Notes: generated from the sequence alone by a model not told the origin. 64,000 nucleotides of DNA from Corbicula japonica (GCA_038501625.1 JAZAYU010000034.1:2631102-2695101), one strand, 5' to 3'. Positions 47,690 through 62,934 are shown, counted from the first letter of the stretch. Translations and numbers: made by a program.

Positions 47690-47841
47690 CCCACCCTGTG
47701 TTCTGTGTGGATATGAGGAAAAGGATGCTTCATGGAAATATGTGCATGTCAACAGGAAAATATGATCAAATATAATGCCAGAAAATAAATAAGCCTAGTT
47801 CTAGGACAGCTGATATAAAGGACAGCTGGGTTCCAAGAACA

Positions 47842-47990
47842 GTGCCCAAGATCATAAAACTAAACCTGGAGATCAGTCTCAAATCTCAAGCATCTGATTG
47901 GCTGAAATGGCGACCAGTCGCCATTTCAGCCAATCAGATCCTTGAGATTTGAGACTGATCTCAAAACTTAGTTTTATGATCTTGGGCACT
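47842..47990. mobile_element. Family B palindrome, subfamily B2
   Basis: Perfectly matched outer ends AGTGCCCAAGATCATAAAAC and GTTTTATGATCTTGGGCACT. The arm differs from B1 (CTGGAGATCAGTCTC) but shares the CAGCCAATCAG core and the centre GGCGACCAGTCGCC. Confidence 0.93.
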
Positions 47991-48117
47991 GGAGAGCTAA
48001 GCTCCAGGATTGTTCAGCTCAACAACAGTCAGACTCCAGGATGGCATGGATGTGCTGGGTGGTCTGGATCTAACATGGTAATCCATGTCATAAAAGGCTT
48101 ATCAGTGAAGAGAAGTG

Positions 48118-48359
48118 TTAACCCTTTCCTGGATATATACGCATTTTTACACATGTGCGACCAGTGTAGATCCAGATCAGCCGGCACATCCGTGCCGTCT
48201 GATCAGGATCTGCACTGGTCGCATTTTGGTCAGAAATAACCTAATGAATAAAAAAGCGAACAGTTTAGATCCTGATCAGACGGCACGGATGTGCCGGCTG
48301 ATCTGGATCTAAACTGTTCGCCCTAGCAATAAAGGTGTATCTGTACAGGAAAGGGTTAA
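48118..48359. mobile_element. Family A (TTAA) MITE, full 242 bp
   Basis: TTAACCCTTTCCTGG to CAGGAAAGGGTTAA. It abuts, on its left, the right half of an older family A copy (48020-48121) that ends on the same TTAA. Confidence 0.93.
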
Positions 48360-48529
48360 TACAGTGATTGAAGTGTTTATACTCATTTTATGAGTAAAGT
48401 TCTTGTCACAATGTTAAATGTAAAATAAACACAATTTCATTTATAAGGCATACTTAAACATTATTCTATGTTTAGTGTTCCAACCCCTAATCCTATGATT
48501 TCCCTAACATCAAACAAGGGACCAAGATC

Positions 48530-48790
48530 AAAAGCCCAAGCCTGAAAACCAAGCTTGAATTTCAAACAGCTGATTGGATGAAAATGAGAGTAATCTCTAA
48601 ACTGACCAATCACATGCCAGTTTTTAGAGACTGGTTTCCAATCTCAGATAAATGATAGTGACCCTTTTGCCAAGGATTATAAAACTGAGACCAGTCTCAA
48701 ATCGCATGCATTTTATGTGTTGGGATGGAGACTAGTCGCTATTTCAACCAATCAGATGCTCGAGATCTGAGACTGTTGTTAAATGATCTT
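48530..48790. mobile_element. Old family B relatives
   Basis: Two decayed palindrome fragments with GGATTATAAAACTGAGACC, AACCAATCAGATGCTCGAG and TGACCAATCACATGCC. Confidence 0.45.
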
Positions 48791-49023
48791 TGAGCCTGGT
48801 ATTGCCGATATTGTAATATTGTACGATGTGTTACTGTTAATCATTGTGATAGTAGATACAGATGAGTCTGCTCTTGGTTGCGGTGACCACCACTACACAT
48901 AAGGGGATGATATAAATAAATATTAAACAAATCAAACTGTATGTGTTAAAAATATCACATTTTCTTAAAAGAAAACAAAAATGGAGAAAAAATGTTTTTC
49001 TTGCTTACTCTTTTTCCATGTAT

Positions 49024-49257
49024 TTAATCCTTTCCTCCATAAACACACCTTTATTAGGTGGGCGAACAGTGTAGATCCAGATCAGCCAGCACATACATGC
49101 CGTCTGATCAGGATCTGCACTGTTTGCTTTTAGATTTGTTAGGTTATTTCTGACCAAAATGCCAACAGTGCAGATCCTGACCTGACGGCATCGGCTGATC
49201 TGGATCTATTCTGGTCGCACATGTGTAAAAATGCATATTTATGGTGGAAAGGGTTAA
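49024..49257. mobile_element. Family A (TTAA) MITE
   Basis: TTAATCCTTTCCTCC to GGTGGAAAGGGTTAA. Confidence 0.88.
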
Positions 49258-49601
49258 AATTTTAAAGCAGTAATGACATGTTGTGTCAGATTGCGAATCA
49301 GTGTAGACCTAAATCAGCCCAGGCACTCGGTCTGATCAGGGTCTACACTGATCACATATTTCTGCAAAAAAAACCTATGAACTGAATGGCTAAAACTGAA
49401 CATTAGGTGTGTCCATTACATAAATTTAGAGTTTATTTCCTTCAACTTTGTGGTGTTTTACAACAGATTTCACATGACAAATCCATTTTTTTTGCCTTTT
49501 AAAATTTTAGAGCATTAACTTAATTAAACAGTGCAACACAAGTTATCAATATATCTGTTCAAAGGAAAGCTGGCGTTAGGCTACTGAAAACTTGATCCCT
49601 T

Positions 49602-49864
49602 TTAACCCTTTACTCCATATTTTCACCTTTCAACGCATGCGCAACGAGTGAAGTTCCAGAGCAGCCAGAATATCTGTACTGTATGATTTGTTTCTGGACT
49701 GGTGACATCTTGCATCTTGTGCATTCATGCACTGCTAGCTTCCAAATTAATATATTTTTAACTAATTAGTGAACAGAGCAAATCCTGATAAGACTGCATG
49801 CTGATTTGGATCAATACTAGTCACCCATGGGATAATAGCCATATCCCATGGAGTAAAGGGTTAA
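49602..49864. mobile_element. Family A (TTAA) MITE, diverged subfamily
   Basis: TTAACCCTTTACTCC to CATGGAGTAAAGGGTTAA. The hairpins are poorly conserved. Confidence 0.78.
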
Positions 49865-49973
49865 ACAGTAAAAAATTGACTTTTTAAACCATTTTATTAG
49901 TAACGGACAATGACACTGAAGATAAAAAATTTATATGGCCTAAAATTCATTCAAGCATTATAACTGACAGAAA

Positions 49974-50203
49974 TTAACTCTTTACTCCAAATACAAGGGT
50001 TTTATCTCATGTGCAATGTAGATCAGCCAGCACATTTGTGTCATATGATCATGAATACAATGTTTGCTTCTTGGTCAGAAATAACCTAATGAATCAAAAA
50101 GCCAACTGTTGAGATCCGGATCAGATGGCACAGATGTGCTGGGGATCTGGATCTTCACTGTTGCCCATGAATAAAAGCCATAATCAATGGAGTAAAGGGT
50201 TAA
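49974..50203. mobile_element. Family A (TTAA) MITE just downstream of RSPRY1
   Basis: TTAACTCTTTACTCC to GGAGTAAAGGGTTAA. It lies 34 bp after the RSPRY1 stop and so is probably in its 3' UTR. A minus-strand AATAAA lies beyond it near 49890. Confidence 0.8.
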
Positions 50204-50236
50204 AAAATAATATACAAACTAGTTAATAAATAAACA

Positions 50237-52827
<2,591 letters not shown>

Positions 52828-53242
52828 CTGAAATTAGAACAAAACTCTATTTTACTATAACCTATCATCTGAAGATTATGGAACTGAATATAGAGTAAAT
52901 CCCCTCATTGAAACCATCATGAAATCATGACCAACCCATCAATTAGACTATGCTGAAATAATGATCTTATTTTACTTGTGAAGGCCTCTAATGAGAATTT
53001 TGATTTTTTTTCAGTTCTGCTATGACTTCACATATTTTTCTTTCAGTTAAATTTGATGAGACACGCCTTATTTTGTGACAGGACTCCCAACTATTAACCC
53101 ATTAAATATATTTAAAAGACTCGACTTCATTCAATTTGAGTAAGTGGATTCATTGGTAATAGGGCTTATTAACAGTGTAGACCCTGATCAGACTGCATTA
53201 AGTGTATATCCTAGAGACTTCATACAGTACATACCATGATCT

Positions 53243-53391
53243 GTGCCCAAGGTTATAAAACTGAGCATGGAAACCAGTCTCAAATCTCAAGCATCTGATT
53301 GGCTGAAATGGCGACCAGTCGCCATTTCAGCCAATCAGATGCTTGAGATTTGAGACTGGTTTCCAATCTCAGCTTTATAACCTTCAGCTCA
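53243..53391. mobile_element. Family B palindromic MITE
   Basis: TGTGCCCAAGGTTATAAAAC to CTTTATAACCTTCAGCTCA, centre GGCGACCAGTCGCC. Confidence 0.93.
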
Positions 53392-55432
53392 GGCTGGGTT
53401 AAGTGTAGATCCTAAATACACTGCCTAAAAGGTAGACCATGATAATATTGCCCAGAAACATGGCTGACTACATGTAACTTAAAAGCATTTACAAATTCAC
53501 AAAAGAAATTCGAAACTACAAATATTATTAAAGTAGACTTTTTAGTATCGCTACACCTTTCATTCTCAAAATGCCCCTGCAAACAATTTTAAATCTGATA
53601 TGATAATATCATACACTTGTCAAGTATCAAGCACTGTGTCCAAATATTGAAAGATCCTCTTAATTTTAACCTTCAATTTTCAAACTTTATTTCCAATTTT
53701 CTTTCAAAAACTTTCCACTTGGCTTATAATGACCGAGACCATTTTTTAACCACTTGAATCAAACATTTAAACCTTCAAATTAAATACTTTTAAGAAAGGA
53801 AGAAAGGGAACACCTGTGTATTTGCCATTCCATTTGAAATTTTCCCAGAATTGCAGCAGGTTGTATTCTGTAAGACAAGTGAAATTGGAAACAATTTTCT
53901 TTTTTTTTGAAATTACCCTTATGGGCAAATCAAAGGATTTTTCCAATTGGATGTGCAAGGATACTGCTTCTGCAAGGAAACTGCTACTGAATGATTTAAC
54001 TGGAATTTATTGGTGCAATTTATAAATAAATTATATCCCTTGCCGACATTTGAAATGTTTTGGAATTAAGTCTAAAGGACCATATTTAAAGCTTTAGGAA
54101 TTTAATTAGACTCAGTGCTTTTTTCAGACATTTGCTCGTCAGGAAAATGTAACCAACTCCCATAAAAATAACATTATTTGTAATATTACAACAAGTTGTC
54201 AAATAAAATGGCCCAGTAAAAATAATTTAATATCTTGTGATAATCACATAAATCACAACGAAACGAGGGATCCATTTCAACCATATTTATGTTCAATTAA
54301 TCATCGTATTCAGTTTGATTTCTTTGCCGTTTTCATAAAAACACCCATTAGGCTTCCATTGAATGGCAAAATGAGACCTCTGTTTGGATCTATGAGTTTG
54401 ACACTGACCTTGCATGAAACTTGACAAATTTCTCTTTGATTAAAAAGGCTAGAAAGGAGATATTTAAAGTTGCATAAAAAGGTCCATTAATACTGTATCA
54501 GAGTTAAAAACTCTGCCGTATTCTTTCATGTCAATGTGATTTGGATACAACAGAAGCAATAATTCAGATGAGAGTGAAGAGTTTGTCTTCAGAATACCAT
54601 ATGTCTGGAATTGATATTATAGCAACCAGAAACTAAAAACCATGGACATTAAAAAAGGAACCTAAGATTGGTGCCTAAAATAATAATAGAAGTTTTAAAT
54701 AAAATCTTTACTGGGACCTACACCAGACAACAGAATGCAATCGAAGGACATTAAACCACGGGTATTTTACCAAATTGGTAGGTACATCATGTGTTATATG
54801 TATTTTATGCAATAGAAATAAAGTGGTTGTGATGGCAGTTTCTACAGCTTTCATTTAAAAATACATTAAGCCACTTATTGCAGTACATTTATTTTATATA
54901 TTACCTACATAGTGGCTGTGGTACTAAACAAACATTTGATTACAGTGAGAAAATGTAATCCATTACAGTTAATTACAATTACTGATTACTTTGTACCAGG
55001 TAAAGCTATCTTTTCTTTACAAAGTAGATGATCAATCAAAGCTTGTTGATAAAAAACCTTATTTTGTGAAGGCATTAAACTTTGTTGCTTTTTTAAGTGC
55101 TAAGGAAAGTAACAAAAGATTCATGTTGGTTTCATAAAAGTTGTTTGAAAGTTGAAATTACATGAATATTATTAGAAATTTAAAATTACAAAATTACTGC
55201 AATTGCTTGTTTGTTACATAACAAACTTTGCAACACAAATAAATGATTTACAGCATATCATTTATTATTCTAACAGGTATGAAGTAGCAGACTGCCTCAA
55301 AACAAATTTAGACTCGATGGCATTTCAACCTAACACCTACAATATGCCTACTTAAGACTTCAATGCAGAAGCTGTTATTTTGGTCATTGAGTTTTATGTA
55401 CTTTTCATAAAAAACTTTTCAAATTAAACAAA
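53392..55432. other. AT-rich stretch, no gene or recognised repeat
   Basis: Presumably RSPRY1 intron. Short open frames near 53770-54025 lie on both strands over the same bases and show no domain. Confidence 0.5.
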
Positions 55433-55763
55433 TACAGTAAAACCTGTGCTAAAGACCACCTGTAAACAAAGACCACCCTTGGACAAAGACCACACCTAAT
55501 TTGTCCCACTGACTGGTTTAAAGAAAAAATTTACCAGTGAACAAAGACCACCAGGGCCCAAGATCATAAAACTAAATCTGGAGATCAGTCTCAAATCTCA
55601 AGCATCTGATTGGCTGAAATGGCGACCAGTCGCCATTTCAGCCAATCAGATCCTTGAGATTTGAGACTGATCTCAAAATTTAGTTTTATGATCTTGGGCC
55701 CAGTCTTTAAAGACCATTTTTGGGTTCTCCCCTGAGTGGTCTTTGTAGACAGGTTTGACTGTA
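55433..55763. mobile_element. MITE with TACAGTAAAACCTGT termini, carrying a family B2 insertion
   Basis: Left TACAGTAAAACCTGT and right ACAGGTTTGACTGTA match 14 of 15. Repeated AAAGACCAC blocks lie inside. The interruption by B2 (55553-55702) falls between ACAAAGACCACCA and GTCTTTAAAGACC. The flanking TA suggests a mariner-like target. Confidence 0.75.
55553..55702. mobile_element. Family B2 palindromic MITE (nested)
   Basis: GGGCCCAAGATCATAAAACT to AGTTTTATGATCTTGGGCCC, centre GGCGACCAGTCGCC. Confidence 0.93.
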
Positions 55764-57965
55764 TACAAGTGAAAGAAAAAAAAATCTTATGTTCTGTAAC
55801 ACTAAGTAACTGATTACAATTATCATTAAGATTACGCCATTTCACTTGATAGAGCATGTCATAGTTATGGCTAAATGGTAAGTTTCATTATAATTCCATT
55901 GTGCATGTCATAGCTCAGAAGTTTACACCCGCTGCCAGACCAACAACGTATGTCCTTAAACTAATAAACAGGATTTTCTAAAGAAAATCTAGATTAAAAA
56001 CACAACTGCATTTTGCACATCCGTCTTATTAAGATTGTCAGGATCTGTAGTTTAAATTTCTTTTAATCACTTTATCTGCATAAGAAATCTGTAGCCATGT
56101 TTTTGATCTACAGCATGTTTTTATGGAATCAAGTAAAGCTCTTTTAATACCCAAAGTATGCAATATTATTTCATTAAGTATCAAATTTCTGAAAATCCTT
56201 GACGGCTTGTAATATTGGATCAATTATCTCTCCATATTTCTATTCCTAAACAAATAGATTTTCTATCATTTTTAATCCTAATCTGACACATCAAAGGTTA
56301 TAAATGGAAATCAAATATATTAAACGTCTCAACAAGGTTGCGTAATGTCGTACAAAAAAACTAAGTTCCCCACTCATCTACTGAACCTATTAATTCCCAA
56401 GTGGTGTAGGCCCTTAGCCTACACACCTGAAATATATAACAGAACTGTTTAGTATGTTACCCATTAACTAGACAGTCGTGACAGACAATTAACATTAATA
56501 TAACAAAATGGTTTATCAGCAAACAGTTTTACAAATTTTATATGGCCATGTTCTCTTGACAAGTACTTATCACTGAAACAATATTTCATTTGCCCCTATC
56601 TGCTATAAAATCATTGCTGGTTATATAAACATATTATAAGGTTTCTGTCTACTTGGATAAAAACAAGAACAAGTTGAGTTGTGGAATTGCTGCATTTTTC
56701 AGTTACACAACTGTCTCAATTTACTTCCCACCTTTAGCTACCACAGCTAGAATCATCGGGGACAGGCCTCTCACCCAGGTCAGGTAGTTATAAAGTGGAA
56801 TACTACATGGCATTCTTGTTGACTAACAATTATCCAAATGAAATCTGCACGAGTTTGATATGCTATCCTGAACTATGACTTCAAAATAAAACAATATCTT
56901 TTCACATTTCCTTTATTCAAAACATATTCGACTTACATGAAAAAAAAACTAAACATTGCTTTCCGATGTAAGCAGAAAAACGTTACAAACTTCCACATTA
57001 AAATTTCTTTTATTTTTGTATAATTTTCTTCATTTACAACAATAACAACTAAATTCAAACACATTTTTAATTTTGGAAGTCTTTCAAGTTAAGTAAGGGA
57101 AAAAGCCTTCGATCTCCAGTGCTGAACCTTGGTTATGACTGCATACTTCTTTACAATAACTCCCGTTATGCCTAGACACATTTGTTGATCACTTTGCTGG
57201 TTCCGCTGTGGATTAAATATCATTGAAAACCCGTAAATTGCCAGTGGGGAATAAAGCTCAAAAATTTTCCTGGAGATACAAGTACCACTATGTATGATCA
57301 TCAAGCCATGAATAATGCCGGCTTGTATCCATAGCTTATTCCACATCAACTCCGTGAATCCACGAATGAGTGATCTAAGCATTAAACAAGGCTGAACCAA
57401 TAAAAAACTTTTTATCCTTACTTGGAGTTAAACTGTTGTATTTTAAGATGTCAGACTCATCAAAAGAAACTTCATCTTACTAAATAGCAATTCCTCGACA
57501 ATATAATTACATGAACACAATAATTGTTAAACAGCAATTGACCGAAACATTGATTTTCTTCTTTTAAACCTTGTGGTAAGGTCAAAATTTTCCTTGAATT
57601 TTATTTTGTTTATATAAAGTGGGATTTATTCTTTTTGGAAAAAAAGAAATTCTTTTGAAGTTTCGAATGCAGTCGTAGTAAAAACTGGATTTCTGGATAA
57701 AATTTAAAGATCCCTGATCTTAAATGGGAGCAAATCAAACAAGAAAATAGTTTCGGGTAAAAGTTACAAATTCTGCTCCAACATAAATATCTGCATAGAA
57801 AAACTGTCTTATGAAACAAGGACTTAAAGACTAGTGAGACAGGCAGAAAAGTGTGTGATGAGTGAAATGTTACGGTATAGAAAAGACACAGCATCCCCTA
57901 GCGATGAACAGACCAGGAGGTTCTTAAATAACCCAGGTATACTCTCTATACATTATCTGTATGTC
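55764..57965. other. No gene recognised
   Basis: Two minus-strand open frames (57400-57089, 103 codons; 57894-57610, 94 codons) have no motif, splice context or coding-like composition that I recognise. Confidence 0.45.
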
Positions 57966-59602
57966 CAATTGACCTTACGCTGGCCGTCTGACTGACAGCG
58001 CAATTAACCAATCAGAGTATTGCGCTGATAAGCCTTGTTACTATCCGCCATTTTGTCCGTAAAACTTACCAGCGTGTCTGACATCAAATTTTCAAGTTTA
58101 TTAAAAGATTTTCATAAATAATGGTGAAAAGGTGCTGCTACGGCACTTGTAATTCTGACACTAGCTATCCGGAGAGGCAAGCGAATAGAATTAGGTTCAT
58201 TTTGTTCCCAAAACCAACAACAAATCTGGAGATTTAAAACAGCTAAATATATTGATAAATGATAAAACTGGGGACGTTTGAAAAAATGATAATTAAATTA
58301 AAGATTTTTACGGGAAAAATTCATTCTAAATTTCAATTTCTGTCATACTTCAATAGTTTTTATTAACGATGTTTCCTAAATAGGAATGATTCTGGATCTC
58401 GAATATGTACATCATCTTAAAATATCAATAATCTTGATAATAAAACGAAAAAAAAACAAACACTCTTTAAACAAATACCTGACTGATTTAAGAAAGACCA
58501 TGGTGGTGTATGTTTTTATTTAAATTGAAAACTTTATCATTGGATGAAGCTAAAAAGCCGCATCAAATGATTGTTATAATACGGTAAAGATAATAGAGAT
58601 AATTCGTGTTGTGTGAATCACTGTTAAATTTGGGCCAGAAGATAGATAATGAAACGTCTTTTAATAACACCAGGTGTTTCTGTTAATTTTACTTCGAATT
58701 TCGATAATAATTAAAATTTATTTGCTATTTCTTTATATTTAATTTTACAAAAGCTAATATTCAATCACAAAAATCGTTTTCGAATGTCCCGTCGGTATTT
58801 GAATATTCAAATGTTCGAATATTCGTTGCCATCCATTATAGCATTGTATGATTAATAATTATTATTAAAATTATTAACAGGTTTGCCACTATTACCGTCA
58901 TTAAATCAAGTTTTGGTATATCATTGTAAAACACTGGTCTCTAGTATATTCACTTTTTTGTGAAAAATAACAAGTAATACTCTTTAACTATAGTATTACA
59001 ACACTATTCGTTAAATGTATATTTGGTATAAATTCTTATGCTTAATTCACATATAAATATGTTAAAACCAGCAAAATAATAACCATTTCAAGTGAATTAA
59101 TTGGTAGTGTATTCTTTAAATTTGTTTTTCATGGGAGAGGTTGAAATGTCTTAAATAATAGGAGTTGAATGTCATCAATATAAATGGTTACACAAATGGA
59201 AGAGTTGATATGTGCGGGTTGAAATTTCCAATGGGACAGGGGTTGAGCAGTCTACATTTAAGGGGTTGAAAAGTCGAGGGGTTAAAAAGTCTTCGTTTTG
59301 AACGATGAGTTGAAAATTATGTCTAGGGGTTGAAATGTCCGACACCCCTTAATCCATTGTGTTCCGTTATCGTGCGTTAATTTTTTTTATAATCATCCAA
59401 GTTATAGCCTGATATAAAAGCTTTTGCTTTTTGTTTCTTTCGTGACTATATGTTACATTTAAAGTAATTTATTCCAAAATCATCGGGTAGGTTTGCGAGC
59501 GTACCGACTCGATTAGCCATTTTGTTTGACGGACATCGGAAGAGTAGTTCCCCTTGAAAATTGGTGGGCGTGGTTACGGAAGCTCCAGCGTAAGGTCAAT
59601 TG
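57966..59602. mobile_element. 1.64-kb TIR element carrying a THAP-domain fragment
   Basis: Left CAATTGACCTTACGCTGG (57966-57983) and right CCAGCGTAAGGTCAATTG (59585-59602) are perfect 18-bp inverted repeats. The outermost CAATTG is itself palindromic, so the true ends may be GACCTTACGCTGG flanked by AATT. Inside are the THAP ORF start (58121), an AT-rich core with GAATATTCAAATGTTCGAA (58800-58824), and a degenerate run of GGGGTTGAAAAGTC-like phrases (59120-59345). THAP domains at the N-terminus of a transposase are typical of P-type elements (family knowledge). The transposase body is absent here. Confidence 0.65.
58121..58237 (+). pseudogene. Truncated THAP-domain ORF
   Basis: The 38-codon ORF begins MVKRCCYGTCNSDTSYPERQ and continues RIRFILFPKP before a TAA. 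The start MVK-x-C, the close Cys pair and the F-x-x-FP box are the first third of a C2CH THAP domain. The Trp, the C-x-H pair and the AVPTIF box that should follow are missing. No GT donor exists at the break that would rescue the frame. The preceding 155 bases run directly from the TIR, with CCAATCAG and GCCATTTTG on the way, so this looks like the 5' end of a transposase gene with the rest deleted. Confidence 0.6.
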
Positions 59603-59636
59603 TCAGCCTAGAAACTCTAGTTTCTACATAGACTGT

Positions 59637-59836
59637 TTAACCCTTTCCTCCATAGATACATTTTTATTGCGTGGGTGAACAGTTTAGATCTAGATCAGCC
59701 AGCAAATCTGTGCCATCTGATCAGGATCTAAACTGTTGGCTTTTTGATTCATTAGGTTATTTCTTACCAAAATGTGATGTGAATCGACACTGGTCGCACA
59801 TGCGTAAAAATGCATATAATTGGAGAAAAGGGTTAA
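59637..59836. mobile_element. Family A (TTAA) MITE
   Basis: TTAACCCTTTCCTCC to GGAGAAAAGGGTTAA, with one hairpin shortened. Confidence 0.88.
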
Positions 59837-59936
59837 TCACTGAATTAACGGTTGACTATAATCAACTTGTGCTGATGCGTGTTCTGGGTCTACACTAGTA
59901 ATGAAATGTGACATAAAGCTCTAGACATTTCTTTGC

Positions 59937-60138
59937 TCTTAACTCCATGGGATATAACTGTTATTACATGGTAAACAGTGTAGATCCAGATCAGCCTGCA
60001 CATCTTCACTCTCTTCTTTTTGATTCATTAGGTTATTTCTGATAAGGAAACACAGATTGGAAGGCACAGATGTGCCAGCTGATTTGGACCTACACTGTTC
60101 AAGTATTTGATAAATCCATTATATGGCATAAAGGGTTG
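59937..60138. mobile_element. Family A MITE, diverged
   Basis: CTTAACTCCATGGGATAT to GGCATAAAGGGTTGA. Confidence 0.68.
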
Positions 60139-60559
60139 AGCTACAACTAGCACAACTATATTTTCACAGTCCAATATACTACAAATCCTGTATTTGTCGA
60201 CACTAAGCTGAATGACTATCATTTTTTTACAAACAACAAATTCCATCCAAACATCGCAATAAATCTGGAGACCCCAGCAGTTGTTTATGACAAATCATTT
60301 TTTGTTCAATCATTTATCATTGTTTATTTCTTATCACAGCATCTAGGGCATTTCTTACTTAATAGACTAAAACATTATTATTGTTATACAAATATGCTTC
60401 ATCATATCATGTCATGTTATATTCCTTGAGAAATGGGATAGTTTCCTAATGCCTTATATCATAAAAATTATTAGTTTTTCATATATGTTCCTGTTTTTTT
60501 TAAACTTTTTTTTACAACAGTTACTGATTCTGTCATTGGTGTGCACCAAAACTTGCTTT

Positions 60560-60916
60560 ACCCCTTACTACATATATACATGTTTTATTTCATGTCGGAA
60601 CAGGAAAGATCCAGATCAGCAAACACATCTGTATCTTATGATCAGGATCTATTTTCACTTCTTGGTCAGATATAACCTAATGGATCAAAAAAGCAAATAC
60701 ATGTAGTGCACCTGATGTGCTGAGTAACCTGGGCCCGAGATCATAAAACTAAATCTGGAGATCAGTCTCAAATCTCAAGCATCTGATTGGCTGAAATGGC
60801 GCCTGGTAATCAGATCCTTGAGATTTGAGACTGATCTCAAAACTTAGTTTTATGATCTTAGGCCCTGGATCTACACTGCTCGCCCATGGGTAACAGCCAT
60901 ATCCCATTGGAGCTAA
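60560..60916. mobile_element. Family A MITE interrupted by family B2
   Basis: ACCCCTTACTACATATATAC and GAAAGATCCAGATCAGC lie before the insert. GGATCTACACTGCTCGCCC and AACAGCCATATCCCATTGG follow it. This is the same junction (before GGATCTACACTG) as at 51270. Confidence 0.68.
60731..60866. mobile_element. Family B2 palindromic MITE (nested, centre deleted)
   Basis: GGGCCCGAGATCATAAAACT to AGTTTTATGATCTTAGGCCC. The middle has lost one CCAAT box (TGGCGCCTGGTAATCAG). Confidence 0.9.
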
Positions 60917-61261
60917 TATAACAACAGATACATGAACTGATTCCATTACTGGCTTTAACAGAAAGTGGCTTTAACATACCAACTCATTCTTCCATTACAT
61001 GTAATATAACATTTTACTCATTCTATGATTTGGTTAATTGAACAACTTAATCTGTTATAAGCTTTAGTTGTACAACTAATTCAGTGATTTTATCTTACAA
61101 AAAAACTTTCTCTGTCATTTGCTTATAAAGAACAACTAAAACAGCCACTGCATCTCCTAGAACAGCTTATATTGCCATTATCTTTAACCCTTTATTACAC
61201 GTGTTACTATAAATAGTAACAAATAATGACCAAAATGCCCGGGTACTTTGCATGATAAAGG

Positions 61262-61325
61262 GCGGGCCGAAAACCTGATATCGCGGGCCGAAAACCTGAT
61301 ATTGCGGGCAGAAATCCTGTATCAC
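61262..61325. repeat. Three tandem copies of a ~21-bp GC-rich unit
   Basis: GCGGGCCGAAAACCTGATAT occurs twice, followed by GCGGGCAGAAATCCTGTATC. The GGGCCGA and GATATC words recur in the hairpin at 62026-62165, so both may belong to one larger element (~61.2-62.2 kb). Confidence 0.7.
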
Positions 61326-62025
61326 GAATTATGGCACGTGGTAACCATTGATACAGGATTTAACTTTTAAAATTCAAGATGGCGACGATTGGATCGATCG
61401 AGTCCATTCAAGTCATTTGGAGCTAGATGCAAGAAGTAGCATATTTAAAAAAAGAACATGCATGCTAACATGAGACCTATTCTAAGAGCCATAAAATGAC
61501 AAGAGAAACATTGAGAAATTGTACATACCTGGGGACAACCAAGAAAAGCACTGAACATATATTTCCAGAATCATGTTCCTTCATATTTTCCATATGATTT
61601 ATTATTCTTTGAAGCCTTGATAGGCCTATCTACCAATTTGATTTAATTGAAGCTCACAGCAGCGTTATGAGAATGAAACACTCACAAATAAAAGCCGTTA
61701 CATACCCATAACCCTGTAAAACACTTCCAGAATTCACATTTTCACAATCACATATCTTGCACAATTTCATGAATAGTCCGAAGACATTATCACTTAAAAC
61801 AAAACAAAACTAAAAAAAAACAAAAAAAAAAACTGACAGCTTGCTCTGTTACAGTTTGAAATGTAAACAATCTTTTATTACGTCGCAAAACACTAAATGA
61901 CGTAGTAGTGAAATCATTCATCGTGACGTAGTTAATTAATTAATAGACAAGTGCACAGTAATTTTATGAATAACAGAGCACGAAAATGGCAGACATTGAT
62001 ATCAGCCCGGCACATGTAATAAAAT

Positions 62026-62165
62026 GGTTATAAACCGGTGTTCAAGGGCCGGGAGGTGATATCGGCCCGGCAGAGCAACATAGGCCCTCGAGCTAAAGCT
62101 CTCGGGCCAATATTGCTCTTCCGGGCCGATATCACCTCCCGGCCCTTGAACATCGGTTAATAACC
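62026..62165. repeat. Long GC-rich hairpin, ~65-bp arms
   Basis: GGTGTTCAAGGGCCGGGAGG, TGATATCGGCCCGGCAGAGC and GGCCCTCGAG pair with the right half around the centre GCTAAAGC. Only a few mismatches occur, and the GC content is far above the surroundings. Confidence 0.88.
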
Positions 62166-62934
62166 TCTTATTATCACATACCTTCCGGTGTGGGAGTGTA
62201 ATAACACCCGTTATATATTTTCAATATATAACTAGTTATATATTGCAGCCAAATCACTATTCATCCGCGTTATCAGCGATCAAAACAAATTATGAAAATG
62301 ATTTACTTTTGCCATCTGACCACTTCAGGCAAGCAATCAACTTCTATAAGGAACTTAAGCATCCCTTATATTGATAATATCCACGGAAAATATAACTTTC
62401 TAACATCTTGTTTACTCCGTAAGATATCAATAGGAAAGTCCATGATGAAATTCAACAACAGCAGCAAAGCCATTTTCATTTCTTTTAAATCGAAAACAAA
62501 ATGACCCAGACGCTGACATTGTTTTCAGAACATTGTCTGTGTGATCTTACATCATCCCCGAAACAAAACATAAAAACATCAGAACCACATTTTCAATCCA
62601 AATTATGAGTTTATATCCAGCAAATTTCAATGTTGTCATATGCCGATTTGAAAGTTTATACAAATGATGTCATACAGTAGATCGATTTATTTAATAAAAC
62701 ACAACTTCAGAAGCCTATAACTGGTAGATTCTTTTAATATCTAGACTCTAGCGCAGTTAATTTTATTTTTACTTATTTTGGCAAATGGGTAAACGGTAGG
62801 ATAAATTCTTTGTGGACTAGCTTATGTGTCACCCGACACAACCGAATTACACACGTTTTGATTTCACTCTACTAGGCGATAAATAGGAACAATTCATTGA
62901 TTTTGCTTGTTTCGTTCAGGGTATGTGATAAATA

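Noticed and set aside
57089..57400. 103-codon minus-strand ORF with hydrophobic stretches
   Set aside because: No known motif, no splice context, and not part of RSPRY1 as far as I can recall its N-terminal sequence.
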